Assembly (NCBI RefSeq): GCF_900110865.1
Contig: NZ_FOFD01000007.1
Location: forward strand, 124,001-188,000
Length of the DNA stretch: 64,000 nucleotides
DNA from: Natrinema salaciae
GTDB lineage: Archaea; Halobacteriota; Halobacteria; Halobacteriales; Natrialbaceae
Reading direction: 5' to 3'
Below the pieces are notes generated by a model, which was given only the letters and a program-made list of their open reading frames with translations, was not told where the DNA came from and made no database searches. Every line of letters starts with the position of its first letter. The stretch's first letter is position 1. Both the position numbers and the translations under genes were made by a program. Positions 24,100 through 33,227 of this stretch are shown in pieces.

Positions 24100-27000
24100 A
24101 TGGCGGAAGAGCGCATCAGCGGAGACCAGGACGGACAGTCGATCGGAAAACCATACCTCTCGCGTCGGCGGTTGTTGCAGACCACGGGGACACTCGCTGC
24201 GTTGTCGGGACTCGGCTCGACGGCGATCGCCTCGGAACACGACACGGACGACCACCACGTCGCCGACCTCGTACCGGCGTCGGATGCGACGCACAGCGCG
24301 ACGACGAGTGGCTCGTGGACCGACCCGGCGACGTGGGACAACGGGGTTCCGGACGACGGCGCGCGCGTCCACGTTCCGTCCGGCGTCACGGTGACGTTCG
24401 ACGCGAACCCCAGCGCGCGCCTGCAGTGGGTCCGGATCGACGGGACGTTCAGGGCCGCGACGAGCCGGACGGCCGAACTGCAGGTCGACACACTGATCAC
24501 GACCCAGAACAGCACGATCCAGCTCGGCACGGAGAGCGATCCGGTCAGGCCCTCAAGCGAACTGACCGTCACCTTCATCGACCGCGGACCGATCGACGAG
24601 AGCTGGGACTCGGAGCGGAAGACCCGCGGACTGGTCGCGGTCGGCACCGTCGAGGTCCACGGCGCGGCGAAGACACCACACACGACGCTGGCGCACCATC
24701 CGACGGCGGGTGAGGCCGTCCTCGAACTCGAGGCGGCACCGACGAACTGGCAGGCCGGCGACGCGCTGGTCGTCCCGGGCGTCTCGCCGCGGGAGAACCA
24801 GGACGAGGAAGTGACCGTCGCGAGTGTCAGCGGCTCGACGGTCCAGCTGGCGGAGACGCTCGAGTACGACCACGTGCCGCCGGCGAGCGACCTCGATACG
24901 TACGCGCTCAACCTCGACCGACACGTTCGATTGCGCTCCGAGAGCACCGAGATAAAGCGCCGTGGCCACGTGATGATCATGTCGCCGGGTTCGACGATCC
25001 GGTATGCCGGCCTCTACGACCTCGGCCGGACCGACAAGAGCATCCCGTTCTCGAATCCGGCGTACAAGGAAAGCGAGATCCGGAACGACGGCGTGTTCGA
25101 CTTGGACGTCAACGACAATCGACGGGCCCGGTACGCGCTGCACTACCACGAGACTGGACCCCGAACGGACGTGGAACCCCACGACGCGACCGGCTGCGTG
25201 GTCGCGCCGCGGACCGACGGGAACGGCTGGACGGGCAGTCCCGGGTGGGGCTTCGTCAACCACCAGAGCTACGCCCACGTTCACGACTGTGTGAGCTACA
25301 AAGTGTTCGGTTCGCACTTCCAGACCGAGACGGGCGTCGAACTCGGCAGCTTCGTGAACAACTTCGCGCTGCGCTCGACGGGCAGCGGCGACGACCCCGA
25401 TTTCCGCGAAGTCGTCGCCTGGGCCGATCACGCCAACCGGCCGCTGATCGACGACTACGGCCACAACGGGGTCGGCTTCTGGCTGCACGGGCCGCTCGTG
25501 TTGAACGAGGACAACGTCGCGGCGGGCCAGCGCAACCACGGGTTCGCGTACTGGACCCGGGCGATCGGCGACTACGTGCCCGACGAAGTCGACGATCCTG
25601 CGGTCCCACCCGCCGAACTCGATCGCGAGATCGAGGAGTCCGACATTGGCAGACACCGGGGGACGATCCCGAACGTGCCCGCCCCGTACGCCGACGACCG
25701 GCCGTCGGAACAGCACAACGTGGCACCGGAGTCCGCCGGCCCGAACGTCGCTGAGTTCGCCCACGCGACCGACACCGCCGACGACGGGACGGTCTTCGTC
25801 GACGAGGGGTCGATCCCGCTCCGGGACATCGGCAACACGGCCTTCGCCTGCGGGAGCGGCATGGAGGTCATGAATCACATGCGCGGTGCCGGCTCGCAGA
25901 TGAATGGGCAGACCGACTACTACGGGCTCATCGAAGACTACACCGCGTGGAACATCGGCCGACGCGACGGCGAGAGCGACCTTCCGGACACCCGGATTTA
26001 CCAGAACGGGGATCTCAGCTTCGAGTTCCCGCGGGGGACCGGTATCGGCCTCGCGATGCGGTACGCCAGCCACCTGAAGGTCGTGAACCCGCGGCTCATC
26101 GGCGTGGGCGAGGGCGTCGGCATCACCCACAACATGCGAGCCGAAGGGCTGGTGATCGAGGACGCGACCATCGAGAACTGGAGCAGCGGCATCGGCGCGC
26201 TGACGGACGGGCGCATGGAGATCCGGAACCCGACGTTCAGCAACATCCGGAACTACGAGATCAACATCCAGGGCGAGCAGATCCTCGCGGGCAATCCCAC
26301 CACCAAGCTGTGGGACGTCGACGCCGAGGACGAGATCTACATGAACCCGACGGACGACGTCGACACCGACTGGGACCGGGAGTACTGGCTCGACGACAGG
26401 CGGGTCTACTTCGAGGACGCCGCCCCCGGTGACACGGAGACCGATCCGCGGCTCGTCGGCGGGCGGATCGAACCCGGCTCGAGTAGCGACCAGGCGGCAC
26501 CGAGCACGCCCGCGAACCTCTCGTCGCCCGCTCACACCGAATCCTCGCTCGATATCGACTGGGACGCCAGCAGCGACACCGGCGGTACAGGTCTCGATCA
26601 CTACAACGTCTACGTCGACGGCGCGCTGGATCACTCCGTGGCCGCGGGCACCACCGCGACAATGGTCGGTGGCCTCTCGGGCGGAACGACTTACGACGTC
26701 CATGTGACGGCGGCCGACGGTGCAGGCAACGAATCCGCCGCCTCGAACACCGTCACGGTCACCACCGACGACGCTCCGTCGAGCCAGTCTGCGTACAACG
26801 GACCCCACCCGATTCCCGGTTCGCTTCAGGCACAGGACTACGACACGGGCGGCGAGGGCGTCGCCTACCACGACACCACGAGCGGCAACACCGGCAGCGC
26901 CTATCGCGACGACGACGTCGACATCGAGCCCTCGACCGAAGGCGGCTACAACGTCGGCTGGATCGCCAGCGGTGAATGGCTCGAATATACGGTCCAGGTC

Positions 27001-27375
27001 GAGAGCGCCGGCGACTACGACGTGGCCGCGCGCGTCGCCTCGAACTCGAGTGGCGGGGGTCTCACCGTCGACGCCGACGGCGACGCCGCATCGGCGAGTT
27101 TCGGCGCGACCGGCGGGTGGCAGTCCTGGACGACGGTCGACGTGGGCACGCTGTCGCTCCCGGCGGGCGAGACGGTCGTCCGCATCGCGGCAGACGCCAG
27201 CGACTGGAATCTCAACTATCTAACGTTCGCGAGCGCCTCGAGCGACGCCGGCACGGCAGAGACGGCGATCGACGTCGGTGGTTCGAGTGACACCGCCGGT
27301 GACGGGACGGAGTTCCGGGCCGATATCGCCACCAACGGCGGGTACACCGCGTCGACCGGGGATTCGCACGAGTAG
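24100..27375 (+). CDS. Secreted G8-domain protein with Fn3 and CBM6 modules and truncated malectin tail
   Basis: A 1091-residue exported protein. The Tat signal has RRR at residues 22-24 (SRRRLLQTTGTLAALSGLG). A G8 domain spans about 58-170 (SGSWTDPATWDNGVPDDGARV). A long middle part (about 180-770) looks like a right-handed beta-helix, as in CEMIP/KIAA1199-type polysaccharide-acting proteins. An Fn3 domain lies at about 800-890 and CBM6 at about 900-1045. The last 36 residues (TAIDVGGSSDTAGDGTEFRA onward) match the first strands of a malectin domain and then stop, so the final domain is cut off. It lies downstream of the GH16 gene and likely acts on the same polysaccharide. Its activity is not established. 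Confidence 0.85.
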   Translation: MAEERISGDQDGQSIGKPYLSRRRLLQTTGTLAALSGLGSTAIASEHDTDDHHVADLVPASDATHSATTSGSWTDPATWDNGVPDDGARVHVPSGVTVTFDANPSARLQWVRIDGTFRAATSRTAELQVDTLITTQNSTIQLGTESDPVRPSSELTVTFIDRGPIDESWDSERKTRGLVAVGTVEVHGAAKTPHTTLAHHPTAGEAVLELEAAPTNWQAGDALVVPGVSPRENQDEEVTVASVSGSTVQLAETLEYDHVPPASDLDTYALNLDRHVRLRSESTEIKRRGHVMIMSPGSTIRYAGLYDLGRTDKSIPFSNPAYKESEIRNDGVFDLDVNDNRRARYALHYHETGPRTDVEPHDATGCVVAPRTDGNGWTGSPGWGFVNHQSYAHVHDCVSYKVFGSHFQTETGVELGSFVNNFALRSTGSGDDPDFREVVAWADHANRPLIDDYGHNGVGFWLHGPLVLNEDNVAAGQRNHGFAYWTRAIGDYVPDEVDDPAVPPAELDREIEESDIGRHRGTIPNVPAPYADDRPSEQHNVAPESAGPNVAEFAHATDTADDGTVFVDEGSIPLRDIGNTAFACGSGMEVMNHMRGAGSQMNGQTDYYGLIEDYTAWNIGRRDGESDLPDTRIYQNGDLSFEFPRGTGIGLAMRYASHLKVVNPRLIGVGEGVGITHNMRAEGLVIEDATIENWSSGIGALTDGRMEIRNPTFSNIRNYEINIQGEQILAGNPTTKLWDVDAEDEIYMNPTDDVDTDWDREYWLDDRRVYFEDAAPGDTETDPRLVGGRIEPGSSSDQAAPSTPANLSSPAHTESSLDIDWDASSDTGGTGLDHYNVYVDGALDHSVAAGTTATMVGGLSGGTTYDVHVTAADGAGNESAASNTVTVTTDDAPSSQSAYNGPHPIPGSLQAQDYDTGGEGVAYHDTTSGNTGSAYRDDDVDIEPSTEGGYNVGWIASGEWLEYTVQVESAGDYDVAARVASNSSGGGLTVDADGDAASASFGATGGWQSWTTVDVGTLSLPAGETVVRIAADASDWNLNYLTFASASSDAGTAETAIDVGGSSDTAGDGTEFRADIATNGGYTASTGDSHE
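26856..26990 (+). repeat. CBM6 repeat, copy 2 (in G8-domain gene)
   Basis: This is the counterpart of 22651-22790. The encoded stretch differs at few positions, mainly IEPDEWLEYTV versus IASGEWLEYTV. The later GGWQSWTTVD motif is also shared by both genes. Confidence 0.75.
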
Positions 27376-28881
27376 CCGTTCGTCGATCCCCGACGGAGAC
27401 TCGACATACCCGCCCGTCCGTCGTCCCCTGCCGAGTTCTCTCAGGGAGACGACGAGCGGACGGTCGCTTCCGGTCACACATACGGGTCCGTTCATGTATT
27501 ATTTCCAATTGCGAATCCGAGAATCGACGCACTGCAGTCGGGTGGAACGATCACAGTTCTGTTTATTAGCGGGCTACTAGACAGGGATCGGACACGACTC
27601 CGTCGGGGACCGGATGCTGACCCGAGCGACGAACGGATACCAGCCACAGCGGTGCAAGACACGAGTTCCACGCATCGTCTGCGAACCGTCGACGCGCTCA
27701 CGGAGCGGATCGAGACCACCGTCGATGCAGCGGGAACGGAAATTATGATTCGACCGACAGAAGTCGCGGCATACCTATGACACAACTATGTCTGTAAACG
27801 AACGGACGTCCGATCCGTCGAGTCCTCGTACAGCACCCCCTCGATCGACGCGCCGATCGGTCCGGCCGGGCAGTCCCTCGAGTCGCAGTGCCCGGCCCCA
27901 GCGATCGTCGCCTTTGCGCTCGAATTGGCAACAGCACCTGACCAAAGTACCACTTTTACATTCATATATTGAAGCTGCTAATTTTGGACCAAGTTGCGCA
28001 ATCGACGAGAGACGGCCAGAGAGAGCAGCGTTGTATACACCTCGCGAGCCGAAATAACAGGTTCGTATGAGCAGCGATGAAATCACGATCGAACACCTCG
28101 ACCGCCGGTATCGGCTATACACTGCTGTCGGTTCAGGACTGCACAGCGTGCCTATTCGGCTCGTTGCGACGGTCGGGGCGCACTTCACGGCCCTCCTTTC
28201 CGAGCGTCACCCGAGAACCGCCACCTCGAGCTCGCCATCCCTCTCGCCGACGATGCCAGACGTGTGCAGACGATCGCTCTGTATCGGAGCGCCGAGATCG
28301 GGATGGAAACGAGAACGAAACGATCGTTCCTGACATGTGTGTATTCCGATCGGAGCCCATAAATTATTGATTTCATACTATTTCTACCGGGCGAAGTCCG
28401 CGACCGTAGAATCGACGTGTGGACCGGTCGGTATCTCGTGGGAAGTGGGAATCGGTCCACGACGGAGTTGCGACTACGGGACACCTGGCGAGGCCAGCCC
28501 GATATCGCTGCGACCCGCCCGTCCCCCGGCGGGAGACGCGATGCGGGCGAAAAACGGGCGACACGCGAGCCGACGGAACGGACGCCTCTCCGTCCGCTTC
28601 GGCTGCCAACTGGCGGCTATCCGTCGGCGACTGTCGACGCGTCTCGACTCACGCACACGCCGCTACGACCTCTCCGCTCACTCGCCGGGTACCCGACGAC
28701 GCGATCGCCGACGACATCGATACCGTCACGGCGGCGATCGAATCCGATGGCGACTGCGAGTGCGAACGGTTCCGTCGCCGGCACATTCCGGACGACGCAG
28801 GAGCACAAGCGCGGTTTCTGGCGCTCTCGAGCCGAGGTCGGACCGAGCGAACCGCACCGTCTCACGGAGTCCGGCCGTCGA
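27376..28881. other. 1.5 kb gene-poor zone with decayed coding traces
   Basis: No intact gene is seen. Short stretches look coding by composition but change frame or lack starts. One is HRLRTVDALTERIETTVDAA, ending at TGA 27778-27780, continued in the same frame by VESSYSTPSIDAPIGPAGQS up to 27957. A second is ENRHLELAIPLADDARRVQT (about 28213-28275), ending at about 28364. A third is RVPDDAIADDIDTVTAAIES (about 28690-28750). AT-rich patches lie around 27490-27570, 27950-27990 and 28360-28390. It is most likely a graveyard of small haloarchaeal genes. Confidence 0.4.
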
Positions 28882-30735
28882 TCAGTCCCTGCCGTGCCGA
28901 GTCAGACACTTCGGGAGCCCGATCAGTTCGACCGGCTCCGAATTATCGGGCGAGTAAACGACCATCTGCCCTTTCTCCATGTAGGGCACCTTCGACTCGA
29001 GGTTGCTCGGAATGTTGACGCTCTTGATGGCGTCCTCGTCGCCGAGGTTGAGCACGACGGTGGTGTTGATCTGTTTGAAGACGGCGTCGTGGATGTCCTG
29101 GGGGTCCTGCGTGATGAGGAATAGGCCGAGGCGCTCCTTCCGGCCCTGTTTGGCCGCCTCGGTGAACTTGGTGATGACCTTCCCGGCCTGCACCGAGTCG
29201 GCGTCGGTCAGGAAGTTGTGGGCTTCGTCCATCCCGAGCACGAGCGGGGTCTCCTTGATCCGGTCGTAGGCCGGATCGTTCGAGAGTTTCTGATCGATGA
29301 TGAGCGAGGAGACGGCGAGGACGATGGTCTCGGTCGCCCGACTGTCGTTGATGTGGTAGGTCGGAACGACGGTGAGCCCGCCCGGGCGGACGAACTCGTG
29401 GACCAGCTCGGTGATCGGGCGCGCGTCCTGATCGAAGACGTGGCCGAACCCGAGGACGCGTCGCCGGACGGCGTCGAAGGTCGCCTCGTGGACCCGACCC
29501 GACTCGTCGAGTTCCTCGCGCAGCGCGGGGTCGTCGAGGAACGTGGTGAACTCCTCGTACGTGCCGCCATCGCCGTACTGCTTCCGGAATCGCGGGAGGA
29601 GCACGGTGACGAGCGCGCCGTACTGGTTGTCGTTCAACCCGCTGCCGGCGACCAGCCACGGGTTGTCGTGGACCATCGAGAACGGAATCGTGAACTCGAC
29701 CTGCTCCGCGCGGTGGTGTCCCGCCGCGTACGACGCCGAGCCGACCTTCGGGACGAAGGCGGTCGTATCGTCGTGGCCGCCGTACGCGATCCCCTCGCGC
29801 TCGAGTCGGCGGGCGAACTCGTCGTCGAGGTCGGGGTTGTCGTCGTGCATCTGTGCGTACTCGTCCTGCGGGTCGAACTGGACGACGGCGGGCTGGACCG
29901 CGCGACCGTCGTCCATCGGGTAGGTCCGCTCCGCGGCGAGATACTGCCGCAAGATGTTCTTCGCGCCGTGGGTCTTCCCCGACCCCGTCCCGCCGGCGAT
30001 CAGGGAGTGGCGGAAGACGAGCGGATCGCCCGCGTCGTAGTCGTCTTTCAGCCGGTAATCGATGGTCGGTGGGGTGGCCGCCGTCCGCACCTTCTCGCCG
30101 CCGACCGAGAGATGACCGAGGAAGACCCCGTCGTCGGGCATCTTCAGTCCGGTCTTGATCTCCTCGGTGTCGTCCGCCTGCCGGATCACCGTCTGCGGTT
30201 TCGGGACCCGGTCGGTCATCCGCCGTTTCAGCTCCCCGTCGTCGTCGTAGAGAACGGCGACGGGCTCGAGATTCGCGACGAACTTGTAATCGGCCTCGTC
30301 GATCTCGTCGGTCCGCATCGCCCGCCGCGCGTGGATCTCCGTCGCGTCGTCGGCGCGGTACTGCTGGGCGTACTCGAGGCCGGTGATTCGACAGAACAGC
30401 GTCTCGCCGTCGGGATAGGGCGCGAGCAGGTAGCTCCCGATCCGGATCGACGAGCGGTTCCCCTGGGTGACGTAGGCCCGCAGGGTCGTCTCCTCGCCGT
30501 CCTCGGCGATGCGCAGTCCCTGGGAGACGCAGATCGTCCCGATACCGACGTCGTCGCCGCTGGGTTCGACCGGCGTCGGTTCGAACGCGTCGGCGGTTCC
30601 GTCAGTCGTCGAACTCCTACTCGCGTCGCGCTCGGACCCCGAAGACGACGTCGACGAGTCCGCTGCGTCGGCCGCCGCGCCGTCTCCGGTATCGGCGTCG
30701 GCGTCGAACTCGCCGAAGTCTCCCAGATCGGTCAT
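28882..30735 (-). CDS. herA: HerA-like DNA translocase/ATPase
   Basis: A 617-residue ATPase of the HerA/FtsK superfamily. A low-complexity acidic N-terminus (residues 1-60) precedes a beta-barrel-like HAS region (about 62-190). The ATPase part has Walker A GGTGSGKTHG near residues 247-256 and Walker B LVLGMDEAHN near 497-506, followed by a sensor region FLITQDPQDIHD. HerA forms hexamers that work with the nuclease NurA in DNA end resection. A nurA gene lies at 35054-36331 on the same strand, 4.3 kb away. The long acidic N-terminus is unusual compared with crenarchaeal HerA. DNA repair is the likely role. Confidence 0.85.
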   Translation of the reverse strand: MTDLGDFGEFDADADTGDGAAADAADSSTSSSGSERDASRSSTTDGTADAFEPTPVEPSGDDVGIGTICVSQGLRIAEDGEETTLRAYVTQGNRSSIRIGSYLLAPYPDGETLFCRITGLEYAQQYRADDATEIHARRAMRTDEIDEADYKFVANLEPVAVLYDDDGELKRRMTDRVPKPQTVIRQADDTEEIKTGLKMPDDGVFLGHLSVGGEKVRTAATPPTIDYRLKDDYDAGDPLVFRHSLIAGGTGSGKTHGAKNILRQYLAAERTYPMDDGRAVQPAVVQFDPQDEYAQMHDDNPDLDDEFARRLEREGIAYGGHDDTTAFVPKVGSASYAAGHHRAEQVEFTIPFSMVHDNPWLVAGSGLNDNQYGALVTVLLPRFRKQYGDGGTYEEFTTFLDDPALREELDESGRVHEATFDAVRRRVLGFGHVFDQDARPITELVHEFVRPGGLTVVPTYHINDSRATETIVLAVSSLIIDQKLSNDPAYDRIKETPLVLGMDEAHNFLTDADSVQAGKVITKFTEAAKQGRKERLGLFLITQDPQDIHDAVFKQINTTVVLNLGDEDAIKSVNIPSNLESKVPYMEKGQMVVYSPDNSEPVELIGLPKCLTRHGRD

Positions 30736-30791
30736 ATCAATCCCATCAGACCGGTTCCTAAAACACGTTTCCCTCCAGCTGCGCGGACTGT

Positions 30792-31598
30792 TTATCCGTG
30801 GCGACCGTCACCGCCGGTCGACGACAGAATCGACAGGAGTCCCACAGCCACGACGGCCGTGAGCGCGAGGCCGACCGTAAAGCCCGGAATCGGCTCGCTT
30901 CCGTCGGCGTCGTTCGGCTCGTCGGCCCCGGCCGAGTCGTTCGCGCTCGACGCCGCCGCGTCGCGGTCGATGTCGTCGGGATCGGGGTGGTCGAACGACG
31001 CGAGCGATTCGTTGCCGCCGTCGATGGCGACGGTCGCGGACTCGTCGACGACGGCGATCGGCCAGTCGCCGGTGAGGTCGATCTCGCTCTCGTCGAACGA
31101 GATCGTCGTCGTCCCGGGCGGCGCGTCCTCGGCGACGCGAACCGTCAGCGTCGCGATCGTGCCCGACCCCGTCGTCCCGTTGGCGGCCGGTTCGCGGCGC
31201 TGCTCGAGGATCGCGGTTCCCCGCTCGTGAGCGATCGTTTCCGCCGCGCGGACCTCGGTCTCGTCGCCCTCGAGCCACGGGCCGCGCCTCACCTCGGTGA
31301 TCTCGAGGTAGTCGGGATGGTATCGAGCGATCAGCGTCGTCGCTTCGACGCCCTCGCCGCCGTGGCCGCCCTGGCTCCGGAGGGTAACGTCGAGCTCGAT
31401 CGTCTCGCCGGGTGCGGCCTCGATCTGGGTCCGATCGGGCGAGAGGATCGCGACCTGATCGATCGCGACGGCCGTTCCGGCGACGCCAGCGATCGAGAGC
31501 GAAAGCGCGAGCAGGGCGGCTACCGTGGAAACACCGACGACTCGGGCGGCACTCGGCGCGGCGCTACCGGATCGGCCTCCGTCGTCACTCCCAGCCAT
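30792..31598 (-). CDS. Cohesin-like surface protein with PGF-CTERM-like tail
   Basis: A 268-residue protein with an N-terminal hydrophobic signal (VVGVSTVAALLALSLSIAGVAGTAVA, about residues 20-45). A cohesin-like beta-sandwich spans about 50-195 (APGETIELDVTLRS, ATLTVRVAEDAPPGTTTISF). An acidic Asp/Ser/Ala linker (200-235) leads to the C-terminal tail SEPIPGFTVGLALTAVVAVG, a PGF-CTERM-like sorting signal processed by archaeosortase. It is expected at the S-layer surface. If it binds dockerin modules it could be a partner of the PhoX-dockerin protein at 41197, but this is inferred. Confidence 0.75.
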   Translation of the reverse strand: MAGSDDGGRSGSAAPSAARVVGVSTVAALLALSLSIAGVAGTAVAIDQVAILSPDRTQIEAAPGETIELDVTLRSQGGHGGEGVEATTLIARYHPDYLEITEVRRGPWLEGDETEVRAAETIAHERGTAILEQRREPAANGTTGSGTIATLTVRVAEDAPPGTTTISFDESEIDLTGDWPIAVVDESATVAIDGGNESLASFDHPDPDDIDRDAAASSANDSAGADEPNDADGSEPIPGFTVGLALTAVVAVGLLSILSSTGGDGRHG

Positions 31599-31737
31599 CG
31601 TGTCGTTCGTCTCGCCGTACGGCCGCGAGGATGCTTATCGTTTCGGCAAGCGTCGAAGAGAACGGTGTATCGAGAAGTGCTCGGACGCGGACCGGCGGGT
31701 CGGGAGCCGCCGGTCGGGACTCGGACGCGGTCGACGC

Positions 31738-32364
31738 CTACTGGACGATCGAGACGACCTGGTCGTATCGCGTGACCAGCTTGGACTCGGGGTCGTAGCC
31801 GACGACGCCGATCTCCGCCATCGCGGGCAGGTGGGAGTGGTGGAGCGCGATCTGCGCGCGCTCTGCGTCGGCGAACGGTCCGCCGTCGTGGGCGCTGAGC
31901 CGAGCGGCGAGCTGCTCGAGCGAGAGCGGCTGGTCGCTCGTCTCGAGCGCCGAGAGGAGACGCATCCGGACGGGATCGACGAGCGTCTGGAGCAGCGTCT
32001 CCGCGTTCTCGTCGTCACAGAGGTCGAGGAGGACGGAGAGATCCGCGGGATGAACGGGCGGTTCGTCGACGAGGGCGACGCCGTCGTCGTTCCAGTCGAC
32101 GATGTCGTAGTCCTCGAGTCGCGGGAGGTGGTTGTGCACGAGACTGATCCGAATCTCGTGACGAGCCTGCCCGTTCGAGACGTCGGTCGACCCGTCGGCC
32201 AGCTCCGTCGTCAGATCCGACAGCGAGAGCCGCGTCCGCTGGCAGCCGAGCACCTCGAGGAGGCGAAGCCGGCGCGGATGGCGGAGGATCTCGTAACACT
32301 CCGTCGGGACGTTCGCGAGTGGGTCGGTCGTGCTGTCGCCGCCGAGGTGAGCGTCCGAACTCAT
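31738..32364 (-). CDS. Double winged-helix DUF7344-type regulator
   Basis: A 208-residue protein with two copies of the haloarchaeal winged-helix unit. The first spans about residues 20-100 (YEILRHPRRLRLLEVLG, ISLVHNHLPRLEDYDIVDWN). The second spans about 115-200 (LVDPVRMRLLSALE, IALHHSHLPAMAEIGVVGYD). The repeated (L)xHxHLP motif marks both. The ATG at 32364 is used; the upstream in-frame ATG would add a non-conserved segment. It probably binds DNA as a pseudo-dimer. The target is unknown. Confidence 0.8.
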   Translation of the reverse strand: MSSDAHLGGDSTTDPLANVPTECYEILRHPRRLRLLEVLGCQRTRLSLSDLTTELADGSTDVSNGQARHEIRISLVHNHLPRLEDYDIVDWNDDGVALVDEPPVHPADLSVLLDLCDDENAETLLQTLVDPVRMRLLSALETSDQPLSLEQLAARLSAHDGGPFADAERAQIALHHSHLPAMAEIGVVGYDPESKLVTRYDQVVSIVQ

Positions 32365-32788
32365 TACTCCACCCAACTCCTGCAATGGGGATAAGGCCGT
32401 TTCCAAAACGATTTGGGCCGAAAACTCTGCCCTTACTCACGTAATAGCCTGATAACCCGTTGAATCGCTCGAGAACGGGGGATGAGGGGAAATTGTCCTT
32501 GGTAATAGGTGCGACAGACCCACTGAATATGGCGATTCGACGACATACCGCGGATCGAGAATAGTATGTGTAATGATAACATACTGGTCGCCGTTCCTCG
32601 GTCGGCAGGGCGATAGCAGCCCGATTCCGGTCGTCCGCGTCGTCGTTGGGAGGCGGCGAGCGACTGCGGTGCTCGCACGACTGCGACCGGCGCGCCGGTA
32701 TCGGCCGCCGTGACTGACCGACGCCACCGTGTCGCACGCATCGATCGATGCCACGACATTTTTGCGTCCGCGAAGCGTACGATAGCGT
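32365..32788. other. Intergenic region between divergent genes
   Basis: No gene is supported. AT-richer sequence around 32480-32590 is likely promoter DNA. Open frames on both strands here are long only because of GC richness and lack haloarchaeal composition. Confidence 0.5.
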
Positions 32789-33121
32789 ATGCTTATGGTA
32801 CGCGGTCGCGCGGGGGGGACGGAGCTCACCGGAACGCTGTACGAACGGGGTGAACGAGCACCCTCGTTCCGCGGCGCTCCCGACGAAGACGCCGCGTACG
32901 TCTGGGTCTGCGACGAGTTCTACGAGGTCGACAGTGGCGGGACGACCCAGCTCGTCGACGGCCGGGAAGTCAACCTCGCCTTCGAGTCGCCAATGCCCCG
33001 CGGTTTCGACACCCGAGAACAGGCCCTCGAGGGGGCGAAAGAACACGTCCGGACGCAGTTCGCCCGAATCGGCGTCGATCCCGACGACGTCTCGCTCGAG
33101 GTCGAGAAAAACGACGGCTGA
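32789..33121 (+). CDS. Conserved haloarchaeal protein (DUF7113-like)
   Basis: A 110-residue protein (MLMVRGRAGGTELTGTLYER at its start). The segment APDEDAAYVWVCDEFYEVDSGG is strongly conserved in my memory of the DUF7113 family. It has no signal peptide or membrane helix, and its fold is probably alpha/beta. A start two codons later (32795) is equally possible. The gene is followed after about 105 bases by a regulator on the same strand. Function unknown. Confidence 0.7.
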   Translation: MLMVRGRAGGTELTGTLYERGERAPSFRGAPDEDAAYVWVCDEFYEVDSGGTTQLVDGREVNLAFESPMPRGFDTREQALEGAKEHVRTQFARIGVDPDDVSLEVEKNDG

Positions 33122-33227
33122 AACTCGCAGCGGGGACTTCGGTCCGCTCTCCCCGGAGACCCGTCCGGCCACTGACCGAGCGGAGACTAACGGTCACAAC
33201 TATGCTACTGGCGTGCGTACGATTACC

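Noticed and set aside
27376-27780. Read-through of the G8 gene into the following open frame
   Set aside because: The residues after the stop do not continue the malectin domain, so read-through would not restore it.
27775-28188. Minus-strand 137-codon frame across the decay zone
   Set aside because: Ser/Arg/Cys-rich, no recognisable domain, and other frames on the opposite strand look equally coding.
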